The notes: generated from the sequence alone by a model not told the origin. Shown: positions 45,359 to 53,429, numbered from the stretch's first letter. The stretch: 64,000 bases of DNA from JABDEZ01 sp965276955 (GCA_965276955.1 CBDIBP010000048.1:1-64000), one strand, 5' to 3'. Made by a program: numbers and translations.

Positions 45359-46231
45359 GTGCGCACTTTCATACTGTTTATCCGGCGTTTCTTTAACCTC
45401 ATCCTTTTCCTGGGGGTAGAGGTAGTGTGTATCGTCATGATATCGCACACCAAAACGCTGCAGGGCAATGATATAGTTAGCTCTGCCAATATGGTGAGCG
45501 GCCTGCTCTACAAAAAGCAGAACGATGTGGTGTACTACTTTGGCCTGGGCCGCATGAACGATAGCCTGCTGAACGAGAATATGCGCCTGCGCCTGCAAAT
45601 AGCCACCATAAAGGGTACTGATACCCTGCGCGACAGCCTGGTGCACAAACCACTGGCCAGTGCAGATACATCGCACGGTGCATCGCACATTGTACATTAT
45701 GCAGACTATGTATACCGCACTGCAAGGGTCATTAATAATTCTGTAAGTGCTGCCAATAATTACATTACTATCAACCGGGGTTATGAGGATGGCATAGCAA
45801 AGAATATGTCTGTATTATCTGGTACCGGCACGGTGGGCAAGGTGGTGCATGTATCTGCACACTTTGCCAGTATCCTTTCTATACTCAGTGTGAAACAGAA
45901 GGTAAGCGCCCGCCTTAAAGACGGTACATTCGGCTACATAACCTGGGATGGTAACCGCCCTGATGTGCTGATGATGCGCGATGTAGCACAGCAAATAAAA
46001 GTAAAGACCGGAGATACCATATACACTACCAGCTACTCCTTCTTTCCCCCCGATATAATGATGGGGACCGTGATAAAGACCGAAACTTTTAAGAAGGACA
46101 ACCTGCAACTGCTGTACGTGCATCCTGCGGCCAACTTCCGCAACCTGCAGTACTTGTACGTAGTAGAGAACAAACTGGATGAAGAAAGGAAAAATTTGGA
46201 AGACTCTGTAAACGTAAAAAGTAAACCATGA
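45359..46231 (+). CDS. mreC: Rod shape-determining protein MreC
   Basis: 290 residues from a GTG start at 45359 (the following residues are RTFILFIRRFFNLILFLGVE). One N-terminal transmembrane helix (FNLILFLGVEVVCIVMIS), a coiled-coil stretch around LLNENMRLRLQIA, then the beta-domain typical of MreC (ARVINNSVSAANNYITINRG, VLSGTGTVGKVVHVSAHFAS, VKTGDTIYTTSYSFFPPDI). It links MreB to the periplasmic wall synthases. It overlaps mreD by 4 bases. Confidence 0.94.
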   Translation: MRTFILFIRRFFNLILFLGVEVVCIVMISHTKTLQGNDIVSSANMVSGLLYKKQNDVVYYFGLGRMNDSLLNENMRLRLQIATIKGTDTLRDSLVHKPLASADTSHGASHIVHYADYVYRTARVINNSVSAANNYITINRGYEDGIAKNMSVLSGTGTVGKVVHVSAHFASILSILSVKQKVSARLKDGTFGYITWDGNRPDVLMMRDVAQQIKVKTGDTIYTTSYSFFPPDIMMGTVIKTETFKKDNLQLLYVHPAANFRNLQYLYVVENKLDEERKNLEDSVNVKSKP

Positions 46232-46773
46232 GTGTATACCTGAGAAATTTTTTACGCTTTTGCTTCATCCTCATACTGCAGGTGTTGGTGCTCAATAAGG
46301 TGACGCTGCGTTGGTGGCTGGAGCCTATGGGCTTCCCTATATTCATACCTTATGTATACCCTTTATTCATCCTGTTGCTACCGTTCGAGACACCGGTTTG
46401 GGCGCTCATCATCATAGGTTTTATTACTGGGCTTACTGTAGATAGCTTCTCCAATACCGCCGGCCTGCATGCTTTTGCTACAGTGCTTATAGCCTACCTG
46501 CGTACCAATGTGCTCAATGCCCTGCTACCCAAGAACCTGAGCGAATACGCCCACCAGAACCCCAACGTAAAGAACATGGGCTGGACACCGTTCCTCACCT
46601 ATGCTGCTTTCCTGCTGGTGTTGCACCACACCGTGTTCTTCACCCTGGAGCTGTGGAACTTCAGCAATATAGGCTACCTGCTGCTCAAGATCCTGTGTGC
46701 TACCATCACCTCCATGCTGTTCGTCATCATATACCTGTTGCTATTCACCCGGCAAACGATGGCAAGGGTGTAA
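46228..46773 (+). CDS. mreD: Rod shape-determining protein MreD-like
   Basis: 181 residues with about five transmembrane helices. Its ATG overlaps the mreC stop (ATGA). It matches Bacteroidota MreD by position and pattern (ALIIIGFITGLTVDSFSNTA, GLHAFATVLIAYLRTNVLNA). MreD is an integral membrane member of the elongasome. No terminator follows directly; a palindromic repeat lies just downstream. Confidence 0.88.
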   Translation: MSVYLRNFLRFCFILILQVLVLNKVTLRWWLEPMGFPIFIPYVYPLFILLLPFETPVWALIIIGFITGLTVDSFSNTAGLHAFATVLIAYLRTNVLNALLPKNLSEYAHQNPNVKNMGWTPFLTYAAFLLVLHHTVFFTLELWNFSNIGYLLLKILCATITSMLFVIIYLLLFTRQTMARV

Positions 46774-46780
46774 AACGCTC

Positions 46781-46815
46781 CCGCCGTTGTTGTGTCGCCG
46801 ACCAACAACGCTCGC
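46781..46815. repeat. REP-like palindrome after mreD
   Basis: CCGCCGTTGTTG (46781-46792) and CCAACAACGCTCGC (46802-46815) form an 8-bp core hairpin (CGTTGTTG/CAACAACG). It belongs with the elements at 946-1105 and 30681-30705 by its shared CCGTTGTTG ... CCAACAACG arms. It starts 8 bases past the mreD stop. Confidence 0.55.
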
Positions 46816-46868
46816 AATGGCTTCTCGCGAAAACAATGATCTTATTTCCCAAACCCACGCATAATTTT

Positions 46869-46876
46869 TACTTTTG
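46869..46876 (+). promoter_or_regulatory. Candidate -7 box (TACTTTTG) of the RidA gene
   Basis: Exact TAnnTTTG, ending 3 bases before the ATG at 46880, which would give a leaderless or near-leaderless transcript. Confidence 0.4.
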
Positions 46877-46879
46877 AGC

Positions 46880-47296
46880 ATGGCTGAACAATTTTCTACA
46901 GATAAGGCGCCAAAGCCCGTAGGTCTATATCCACATGCAAAGCGTGTAGGCAACCTCTTATTCCTGTCGGGCGTAGGACCACGCAAAGCAGGCACCGATG
47001 AGATACCCGGACTCACTGCCGATAAACACGGTAACCATACCGGTTTCGATTTTGCAGAGCAATGCCGCAGTGTCTTCGATAATGTGCGCACCATACTGGA
47101 AGCCAGCGGCAGCAGTTGGGACAAACTGGTAGATGTTACCGTTTTCCTCGTAGACATGAAGCGCGACTTCCACATCTACAACAAGATATACGCCGAGTAC
47201 TTCAAAGACAACCAGCCCTGCCGCACTACAGTAGGTATCGACTCATTGCCCACAGCTATAGCTATAGAGCTGAAGTGCATAGCAGAGATAGGATAG
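46880..47296 (+). CDS. RidA family protein, 2-aminomuconate deaminase-like
   Basis: 138 residues from ATG 46880 (a TTG 6 bases upstream is in frame but unlikely). It is a YjgF/YER057c/UK114 trimer-forming protein. The sequence GLYPHAKRVGNLLFLSGVGP, RKAGTDEIPGLTADKHGN, ILEASGSSWDKLVDVTVFLV and SLPTAIAIELKCIAEIG fits the subgroup that includes 2-aminomuconate deaminase of the kynurenine/2-aminophenol routes rather than classical RidA. The conserved Arg of the TT motif is present (CRTTVGIDSLP). No other tryptophan-degradation gene is in the window, so the exact substrate is open. Confidence 0.88.
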   Translation: MAEQFSTDKAPKPVGLYPHAKRVGNLLFLSGVGPRKAGTDEIPGLTADKHGNHTGFDFAEQCRSVFDNVRTILEASGSSWDKLVDVTVFLVDMKRDFHIYNKIYAEYFKDNQPCRTTVGIDSLPTAIAIELKCIAEIG

Positions 47297-47314
47297 ATCT
47301 CTATTAACGAGAAC

Positions 47315-47368
47315 ATCATTCAATAAAAAATGGCCGGTAGCAATACCGGCCATTTTTTATTGAATGAT
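47315..47368. terminator. Long bidirectional terminator (25-bp arms)
   Basis: Perfect arms at 47315-47339 and 47344-47368 around loop GCAA. The core GGCCGGTA/TACCGGCC is flanked by A6/T6 runs and a further ATTGAATGAT/ATCATTCAAT extension. It separates the converging ridA-like and scoB genes. Confidence 0.95.
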
Positions 47369-47382
47369 TGAAGGTCGAAGCA

Positions 47383-48039
47383 TTACACCGCCATCTGCTT
47401 CACATCATCAGCTATCACCAGGCGGCCTGCGGTCTTCGCTTTTATTTCATCAGCCGTCACACCAGGGGCTATCTCTATGCAGTAGAACCCATGCTCGTTA
47501 ATATCAAATACGCCCAGGTCGGTCACCACTTTTTTCACGCAGCCCACGCCTGTTAGCGGTAGTGTGCATTGTGCCAATAGCTTGCTTTCACCCTTAGGAT
47601 TGGTGTGCTGCATGGCCACTATTATGTTGCGGGCGCTGGCCACAAGGTCCATAGCGCCGCCCATGCCTTTCACCAGCTTCTTGGGTATCTTCCAGTTGGC
47701 TATATCGCCATTGTCGGCTATTTCCATAGCACCCAGTACGGTCAGGTGCACCTTGCCGGCGCGTATCATACCAAAGCTCATTGCGCTGTCGAATATAGAC
47801 GAACCCGGCAATGTAGTAATGGTCTGCTTACCCGCGTTTATCAGGTCAGCATCCTCCTCCCCTTCAAACGGGAAAGGCCCCATGCCCAGCAATCCGTTCT
47901 CGCTTTGCAGCACCACATCTATACCCTCTGGTATATAGTTAGCCACAAGCGTAGGTATACCTATACCCAAGTTCACATAGAAACCATCTTGCAATTCCTT
48001 CGCTATTCGTTGGGCTATTTGAATTTTGTCAAGTGCCAT
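47383..48039 (-). CDS. scoB: 3-oxoacid CoA-transferase subunit B
   Basis: 218 residues. It works with subunit A to move CoA from succinyl-CoA to 3-oxoacids such as acetoacetate. The catalytic Glu is in VLQSENGLLGMGPFP, and the N-terminal FYVNLGIGIPTLVANYIPEG and AMDLVASARNIIVAMQHTNP are typical. The second gene of the pair; scoA lies upstream on the same strand with a 93-base gap holding a palindromic sequence. The two form a cytosolic heteromer. Confidence 0.95.
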   Translation of the reverse strand: MALDKIQIAQRIAKELQDGFYVNLGIGIPTLVANYIPEGIDVVLQSENGLLGMGPFPFEGEEDADLINAGKQTITTLPGSSIFDSAMSFGMIRAGKVHLTVLGAMEIADNGDIANWKIPKKLVKGMGGAMDLVASARNIIVAMQHTNPKGESKLLAQCTLPLTGVGCVKKVVTDLGVFDINEHGFYCIEIAPGVTADEIKAKTAGRLVIADDVKQMAV

Positions 48040-48060
48040 TTTATAAATTTTATAATGTTT

Positions 48061-48118
48061 CGGCTAAAGCCTACTAAATATTTTATATTGTTTTCCCCGA
48101 CCTAAAGGTCAGGGCTAA
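48061..48118. repeat. Intergenic palindromic sequence between scoA and scoB
   Basis: It begins CGGCTAAAGCCTACT and continues, after an AT-rich stretch, with CCCCGACCTAAAGGTCAGGG, where GACCT/AGGTC form a hairpin. The CTAAAG repeats and the layout recall short repeats common between genes in Bacteroidota genomes. Recognition is from memory, so moderate confidence. Confidence 0.4.
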
Positions 48119-48132
48119 TGCAAAAGGGTGCA

Positions 48133-48837
48133 TTAATTACGTTTCCTCACAGTCTTCTGCTCTATCCTTTTTTCATAGTTTGTCCCTTGAAATATCCTGT
48201 GAACGTAGATCCCAGGTGTATGAATAAAGTTCGGATCCAACTCACCAACAGGAACTAACTCTTCTACCTCAGCAATGGTCACCTTACCGGCCATGGCCAT
48301 CATTGGGTTAAAGTTGCGGGCAGTGTCCTTATATATCAGGTTACCCATAGCATCGCCTTTCCAGGCTTTTACTATGGCAAAGTCCGCTTCAAATGCGTAC
48401 TCCATCAGGTATTGCTTGCCGTTAAATTCGCGTGTTTCTTTTCCCTCAGCCACTTCTGTACCTACGCCCGCAGGGGTGAAGATAGCAGGCATACCATACC
48501 CGGCTGCCAGGCAGCGGGTAGCCAGTGTGCCTTGTGGTATCAGGTCCACCTCCAGCTCGCCGCTCAGTAGCTGGCGCTCAAATTCGGCATTCTCACCCAC
48601 GTAGCTGGCTATCATTTTTTTTACCTGGTGTTGCTTCAGCAGCAAGCCCAGCCCAAAATCGTCTACACCTGCGTTGTTCGATATACAGGTGAGCCCGTTT
48701 ATGTTTTTAGCTACCAGTGCGTTGATGCAGTTCTCCGGTATGCCGCACAGGCCAAAGCCGCCCAGCATGATGGTTACGCCCGATGGTATATCGTGTACCG
48801 CTTCCTCCGCATTCTTTACAACCTTATTGAATCCCAT
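48133..48837 (-). CDS. scoA: 3-oxoacid CoA-transferase subunit A
   Basis: 234 residues, start ATG 48835-48837. CoA-transferase family I alpha subunit: VTIMLGGFGLCGIPENCINA (LVAKNINGL follows), CISNNAGVDDFGLGLLLKQH, and IPAIFTPAGVGTE-like AGYGMPAIFTPAGVGTEVAE. It pairs with scoB. Product role: ketone-body or acetoacetate use, or CoA recycling. No thiolase is nearby. Confidence 0.95.
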   Translation of the reverse strand: MGFNKVVKNAEEAVHDIPSGVTIMLGGFGLCGIPENCINALVAKNINGLTCISNNAGVDDFGLGLLLKQHQVKKMIASYVGENAEFERQLLSGELEVDLIPQGTLATRCLAAGYGMPAIFTPAGVGTEVAEGKETREFNGKQYLMEYAFEADFAIVKAWKGDAMGNLIYKDTARNFNPMMAMAGKVTIAEVEELVPVGELDPNFIHTPGIYVHRIFQGTNYEKRIEQKTVRKRN

Positions 48838-49017
48838 TTATGGAAATATTTGCCGCAAAAGTAGCAAACGTTTGCATGAGCATAGTATAATTTTGGGTTA
48901 AGGTCCTTTATATATTTCCTGCTTTTTTGTATATTTCTACCCAATATATTGTTATATGAATAAACTTATATATAGAAAAGTATAGGTGCAGTAAAACATT
49001 CTTGGCTGAATAATTGC

Positions 49018-49461
49018 ATGAATATGACTATGACCCGATATAATGAAATGCCTGAGGATAGAGTGGAAACTGCAACTTCATACTTTTGGTTAGACGATGA
49101 TGGAATTATTTGCATATTGACCAAAATAGATGCCGTGCACAATATAGAGGATGCCGTGGAGAATGTGGAAGTAGCAAGGCGAATGGCAGATGACAGTTGT
49201 AGTCCCTTGCTCATCGACATGTCCAGCATAAAGTTTATGAGCCGCAACGTACGGGAATGTTATGCTAATTGTACTGGCCACAGCGCTATAGCCCTGATAT
49301 CAAAAAGCGTTTTAAGCAGCGTAATTGCTAACTTTTTTATAGGCTTTAATAAGCCTAAAGTACCTATTAGTATCTTCCCCAGTCACCGTGCAGCTAAAAA
49401 ATGGTTAATGAAGCATAGAGCGCCATTGCACAAGGACGGTAAACTCAAGGAAAAATATTAA
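49018..49461 (+). CDS. STAS-like (SpoIIAA-fold, DUF7793-type) protein
   Basis: 147 residues. Core: SYFWLDDDGIICILTKIDAV, then CSPLLIDMSSIKFMSRNVRE, IALISKSVLSSVIANFFIGF and ISIFPSHRAAKKWLMKHR. The order strand, helix, LIDMS strand, helix and I-F-x-x-x-x-A-x-x-WL end fits a SpoIIAA/STAS-like fold. It is a clear paralogue of the protein at 51175-51573. Its stop overlaps the start of the PAS kinase gene by one base (TAATG), so the two are coupled. The subgroup name is from pattern memory; role as a partner or regulator of the kinase is inferred from coupling. Confidence 0.75.
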   Translation: MNMTMTRYNEMPEDRVETATSYFWLDDDGIICILTKIDAVHNIEDAVENVEVARRMADDSCSPLLIDMSSIKFMSRNVRECYANCTGHSAIALISKSVLSSVIANFFIGFNKPKVPISIFPSHRAAKKWLMKHRAPLHKDGKLKEKY

Positions 49462-51162
49462 TGGACGACCAAAAATTTATAACCCCTGATCTTGAAAAGG
49501 CGTTGACCATGCTAATAGAATTTAGCAGGGGGAATTTTGGTGTTAGGGAAAATGTTGCAGAAGAAGATAACGACTTCAATGCTATCCTTTCGGGTCTTAA
49601 CATGCTGGGTGAGGAGCTCGAATACTATAGGGAAAAGAACAACGAACAACACAACTTCCTGCAAAATATACTCACCAACGTACATGAAGTGGTGTATGCA
49701 CGTACATTACAGCACAACGATATAACACGTAGTCCTTTTTCTTTTATTAGTTCACGCTCAAAAGATATTATTGGGTACACCCATAAAGAGCTGAATGAAG
49801 ACCCCAGTAAATGGATGCGATCCATTCATCCTGACGATGCGGTAGATAGCGAGCAGATACTTCAGCTAATACTGCGTGGCAAAGAGCTTACACTTAGCTA
49901 CAGGATATATAATAATGATAAAAAAGAATGGTGCTGGATAGAAGATAGAGTGGTGCCTAAAAAAAAACAACGATGGTCTCGTTACCCATATTTACGGTGC
50001 CGCAAGAGACATAACGCAACAGAAAAAAATAAACATAGAGTTAGAAGAAAAGAACAAGCTTATATCACAGCTGATCACGTCATCAGACCAGGCTTTCTTT
50101 GTCATTGCCATAGATGCCGAGAACTCATTTAAGAACACTTGTTCTTACCTCAGTTGGCAAATTGAAAAGATACAGGGTTCTACAGTACAAGATATCAAAA
50201 ATGACCCCCTTTGCTGGTTGCGTTCCATTCATCCTGATGACCTGGATACCCTAAAAAAAACAAATAGGCAGATGTTCTCATCAAAGCAGCCTATTACCCG
50301 TGTATACAGGATAAAGCATATGCGCACGCTGCAGTATGTATGGGTCGAGGATTATGTAGTGCCTATAATGGATGAGTCAGGACTAATAAAAACATTTTAT
50401 GGCTCTGCAAGAGACATTACCGCTCGCAAGTCTGTAGAATTAGAAAGGGAAAAGCTGATACAGGAACTTAATAACCAGCATGACGAGCTAATGCAGTTCA
50501 GCCATATCGTTTCTCACAATCTCCGCTCACCAGTAGCTAGTATCTTAGGTTTGTGCCAGCTATTAAAGGATGATATATCTCCAGAAGACAATAAAAATAC
50601 CACTGATTATATTTTACAGGCTGCCGAAACTATGGATGAGGTTTTGCACGACTTAAATACGATCCTATCAACACGTTCTACGTTTAACGAGAAGAAAGAA
50701 TATTTCGTACTCGAAGATATTATCAGATCTATGCGTATCTCTTTGCAAAAGGAGATCGGCCGAACAAATGCAACAATAATTACTGACATCGCTCCTGATG
50801 CGTCACAAATATTTAGTGTAAAAAGTTACGTTCATAGTGCTATTCTCAACCTGACCTCCAACGGTATAAAATACAGAGCAAAAAACAGCGAGCCTGTTAT
50901 ATTAATCAAGGCAGTGTATAATGCTGGAAATATTCAAATATCGGTAACAGACAATGGAATAGGCATAGACCTTGCGGCCCATCAGCATCGCTTATTCTCG
51001 CTCTATGGGCGGTTGAACTTAGACACTGAAGGTAAAGGGCTTGGACTATACATGACCAAGGTACAAATTGAAGCACTGGGCGGGCGCATTGCAGTAGAAA
51101 GTGTAGTTGGTAAGGGCACCACATTTACCATTACACTGAAAAAAGAAAACCTGCCCCTATAA
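49461..51162 (+). CDS. PAS-domain sensor histidine kinase (one +1 indel)
   Basis: An A9 run (49959-49967) with one extra A splits a 566-residue kinase; the corrected join reads WIEDRVVPKKNNDGLVTHIY and GAARDITQQKKINIELEEKN. N-terminal helix, PAS-1 at about 75-190 (WMRSIHPDDAV), PAS-2 at about 205-330 (WLRSIHPDDLDTLKKTNRQM), dimerisation/phosphoacceptor helix with the His in QFSHIVSHNLRSPVASILGL, and HATPase_c with NLTSNGIKYRA, DNGIGIDLA and GKGLGLYMTKVQIEALGG. No transmembrane segment, so cytosolic. No response regulator adjoins; the STAS-like genes on both sides are the candidates for partners. Confidence 0.88.
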
Positions 51163-51174
51163 AAATTTTTCTGT

Positions 51175-51573
51175 CTACTTAAATTGTACCAACCATTCCA
51201 TGGCCTCTTCGCTATCGTTAAACATTTTTGTGGGTACTGCTTGTGTGGTAAGCATCAGAAAAAAATTGGCAACATACTTCCCTACACTGGAATTTGTAAG
51301 TATAGCAACAGCATTAATGGCCTCTTTTAATTCAGAGCGCGAATAAAATTCCCGCGCTTCGCGAGACATGGTTTTCACCTTACTAATGTCTATAAGGAAC
51401 GGGCGGGGCTTACCTGCGGCTAACATAACATTTATCCTGTGGTTTTCAATAGCATTATCCAGTGTATGTATATCCTGGTGGTTTGCAATTGCTATTAATA
51501 TACCATTATTGTTTAGCCATGTAACGCCAGAGGCTGATATTAGTGCGTCTTGTGGCGGTATATTTTTTTCCAC
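51175..51573 (-). CDS. STAS-like (SpoIIAA-fold, DUF7793-type) protein, paralogue
   Basis: 132 residues. It aligns along its whole length with the protein at 49018-49461: WLNNNGILIAIANHQDIHTL, RPFLIDISKVKTMSREAREF, VAILTNSSVGKYVANFFLML and FNDSEEAMEWLVQFK. Shared invariants include LID-x-S, K-x-MSR-x-x-RE, KS/NSSV...ANFF and the WL end. It converges on the kinase gene with a 12-base gap. The pair suggests a duplicated signalling partner now flanking the kinase. Confidence 0.75.
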   Translation of the reverse strand: MEKNIPPQDALISASGVTWLNNNGILIAIANHQDIHTLDNAIENHRINVMLAAGKPRPFLIDISKVKTMSREAREFYSRSELKEAINAVAILTNSSVGKYVANFFLMLTTQAVPTKMFNDSEEAMEWLVQFK

Positions 51574-51634
51574 TATTAATTGATCGATTTGCTTTTAAAA
51601 ATACAGTTTTTCTAACTTTAATATATAGATATAC

Positions 51635-51832
51635 CTAAAATTCAATCCCCCTTAGCATCCTATCTTGGACAAAAGAGTGGTTTACTTTCTCATAGAGCAT
51701 ATTGGTAATAAAACCATACCCTATCAGCGGTTGGCTGGCTCGAACAAAAAACTCAACGGACATTTCAACAAAAAAGATATCTAAAACCAATTCAGTAAAG
51801 CCTTTTGCCCAATATATCAAAATGCCCGCCAC
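51635..51832 (-). CDS. Possible small hypothetical protein or gene remnant
   Basis: 65 codons from a GTG (51830-51832), or 42 codons from an internal ATG (MSVEFFVRASQPLIGYGFIT). It is hydrophobic at the N terminus and ends SFVQDRMLRGIEF. Codon use is coding-like, but there is no homology I recognise and no good start. It lies in the 306-base spacer 51574-51879. Confidence 0.3.
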   Translation of the reverse strand: MAGILIYWAKGFTELVLDIFFVEMSVEFFVRASQPLIGYGFITNMLYEKVNHSFVQDRMLRGIEF

Positions 51833-51854
51833 CAGACATTTGCTGACATTCTGT

Positions 51855-51862
51855 TATCTTTG
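51855..51862 (+). promoter_or_regulatory. Candidate -7 box (TATCTTTG) of the SUI1 gene
   Basis: Matches TAnnTTTG, 17 bases before the ATG. A TTTG at 51839-51842 is only 12 bases upstream, too close for a standard -33 box. Confidence 0.45.
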
Positions 51863-51879
51863 CACCCTAATCGGCTCCC

Positions 51880-52218
51880 ATGTCAAAAAAACACGCTGCC
51901 CGCCCCGATGGCCTGGTATACAGTACCAACCAGGACCATATGAACAACTACGAACCAGAACCCGCCGGTGAGACCCTACCCAAGGACAAGCAAAAACTGC
52001 GCATAAAACTGGATAGCAAGCAACGCGCCGGCAAACTGGTGACGCTGGTAGAGGGCTTCTTAGGTACCGACGGCGACCTGGAAGACCTGGGCAAGAAGCT
52101 GAAGACCAAGTGTGGGGCAGGCGGCAGTGCCAAAGATGGCCTTATAATGGTGCAGGGCGACTATAAAGAAAAAATTATAACCTGGCTCAGGGAGTGGGGG
52201 TATGCATTAACCAAATGA
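51880..52218 (+). CDS. Translation initiation factor, SUI1/YciH family
   Basis: 112 residues. A SUI1 (eIF1-like) domain at about 38-110: KLRIKLDSKQRAGKLVTLVE, GFLGTDGDLEDLGKKLKTKC, GAGGSAKDGLIMVQGDYKEK, ITWLREWGY. The GAGGSxKDG loop is the family signature. In E. coli, YciH has been shown to discriminate against non-canonical initiation complexes in vitro; its physiological role in bacteria is uncertain. It is 30 bases upstream of the transketolase subunit gene on the same strand. Confidence 0.93.
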   Translation: MSKKHAARPDGLVYSTNQDHMNNYEPEPAGETLPKDKQKLRIKLDSKQRAGKLVTLVEGFLGTDGDLEDLGKKLKTKCGAGGSAKDGLIMVQGDYKEKIITWLREWGYALTK

Positions 52219-52223
52219 TAAGT

Positions 52224-52231
52224 TACTTTTG
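52224..52231 (+). promoter_or_regulatory. Candidate -7 box (TACTTTTG) of the transketolase subunit gene
   Basis: Matches TAnnTTTG, 17 bases before the ATG at 52249, within the short gap after SUI1. Confidence 0.4.
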
Positions 52232-52248
52232 CGCATATTTTTCCAAAG

Positions 52249-53211
52249 ATGTTAGAGGATATTAAAGTACTCAATCAGAAAGACACCCGAAGCGGATTTG
52301 GCGAGGGTATTGCAGAAGCTGCCCGCCGCAACCCCAATGTGGTAGCACTCACTGCCGACCTTGCAGGCTCCCTGAAGCTGAACCAGTTCATGAAGGAGTT
52401 TCCCGACCGTTTTGTGCAGTGCGGCATTGCCGAGGCCAATATGATAGGTGTGGCGGCAGGGCTTACCATAGGTGGTAAAATACCATTCACTACTACTTTT
52501 GCCAATTTCTCTACCAGCCGCGTATACGACCAGATACGCCAGAGTGTGGCCTATAGCGGCAAGAATGTAAAGATATGTGCATCGCACGCCGGGCTTACCC
52601 TGGGCGAGGATGGAGCTACACACCAGGTGCTGGAAGATATAGGCATGATGAAAATGCTGCCCGGCATGACGGTGATAGTACCTTGCGATTTTAACCAGAC
52701 CAAAGCTGCAACTTTAGCTATAGCCGAAAAAGAGGGGCCGGTATACCTGCGTTTTGGCCGCCCCGTATGGCCCAACTTTACTGCCGAGGATCAGAAATTC
52801 GAGATAGGCAAGGCACAGGTACTGGCAGAAGGTAACGATGTGAGCATCATAGCCTGCGGCCACCTGGTGTGGATAGCTGTAGAAGCAGCTAAAATGCTGG
52901 CAGAAGAAGGCATACATGCCGACCTCATAAACATGCACACCATAAAACCACTTGACGAAGCAGCTATAATAAAGTCATTAAAGAAAACAGGTTGCGTAGT
53001 TACCGCCGAAGAGCACCAGATGAACGGTGGCCTGGGCGATAGCGTTGCAGGCGTTGCAGGTCGCGACTGCCCTGTACCACACGAGTACATAGCGGTACAA
53101 GATACCTTTGGCGAAAGCGGCAAGCCGGTAGAACTGCTTACCAAGTATGGCCTTACAAAAGAAAATATCGTAGCAGCAGCAAAGAAAGCCATAGCCCGTA
53201 AGAAAGCTTAG
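52249..53211 (+). CDS. Transketolase, C-terminal subunit
   Basis: 320 residues, covering the Pyr and C-terminal domains of a split transketolase. Typical parts: DTRSGFGEGIAEAARRNPNV, RFVQCGIAEANMIGVAAGLT (conserved catalytic Glu), SHAGLTLGEDGATHQVLEDI, VTAEEHQMNGGLGDSVAGVA. With an N-terminal (thiamine diphosphate PP-domain) subunit it would form active transketolase in the pentose phosphate pathway. That subunit is usually directly upstream but is absent here; SUI1 takes its place. Confidence 0.94.
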   Translation: MLEDIKVLNQKDTRSGFGEGIAEAARRNPNVVALTADLAGSLKLNQFMKEFPDRFVQCGIAEANMIGVAAGLTIGGKIPFTTTFANFSTSRVYDQIRQSVAYSGKNVKICASHAGLTLGEDGATHQVLEDIGMMKMLPGMTVIVPCDFNQTKAATLAIAEKEGPVYLRFGRPVWPNFTAEDQKFEIGKAQVLAEGNDVSIIACGHLVWIAVEAAKMLAEEGIHADLINMHTIKPLDEAAIIKSLKKTGCVVTAEEHQMNGGLGDSVAGVAGRDCPVPHEYIAVQDTFGESGKPVELLTKYGLTKENIVAAAKKAIARKKA

Positions 53212-53295
53212 GCACCCTCATTTATCCGGCGCAGTAATTGCTATATAAAGCATAGCTGGCCTTATACATAAGGTTTGGATACTGTTCTTATTATG

Positions 53296-53390
53296 ACATA
53301 CGTTGTCTCATAGAGACAAAGGTCTGTAGCAATGATCTTCAATAGCAAAAAGTGCCTCATGGAGGCACAGCGTACCATACGTTGTGCAAA
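53296..53390. repeat. Two-hairpin intergenic repeat with direct repeats at the ends
   Basis: Direct repeats CATACGTTGT at about 53297-53306 and 53376-53385 bracket two small hairpins: TTGTCTC-ATA-GAGACAA (53303-53319) and GTGCCTC-ATG-GAGGCAC (53352-53368). There is no ORF. The architecture looks like a short mobile or REP-like unit in the 218-base spacer between the transketolase and lipoprotein genes. Confidence 0.5.
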
Positions 53391-53429
53391 AGAACGCCTC
53401 GGCGAACAACATAATTAAACCAAACATCA

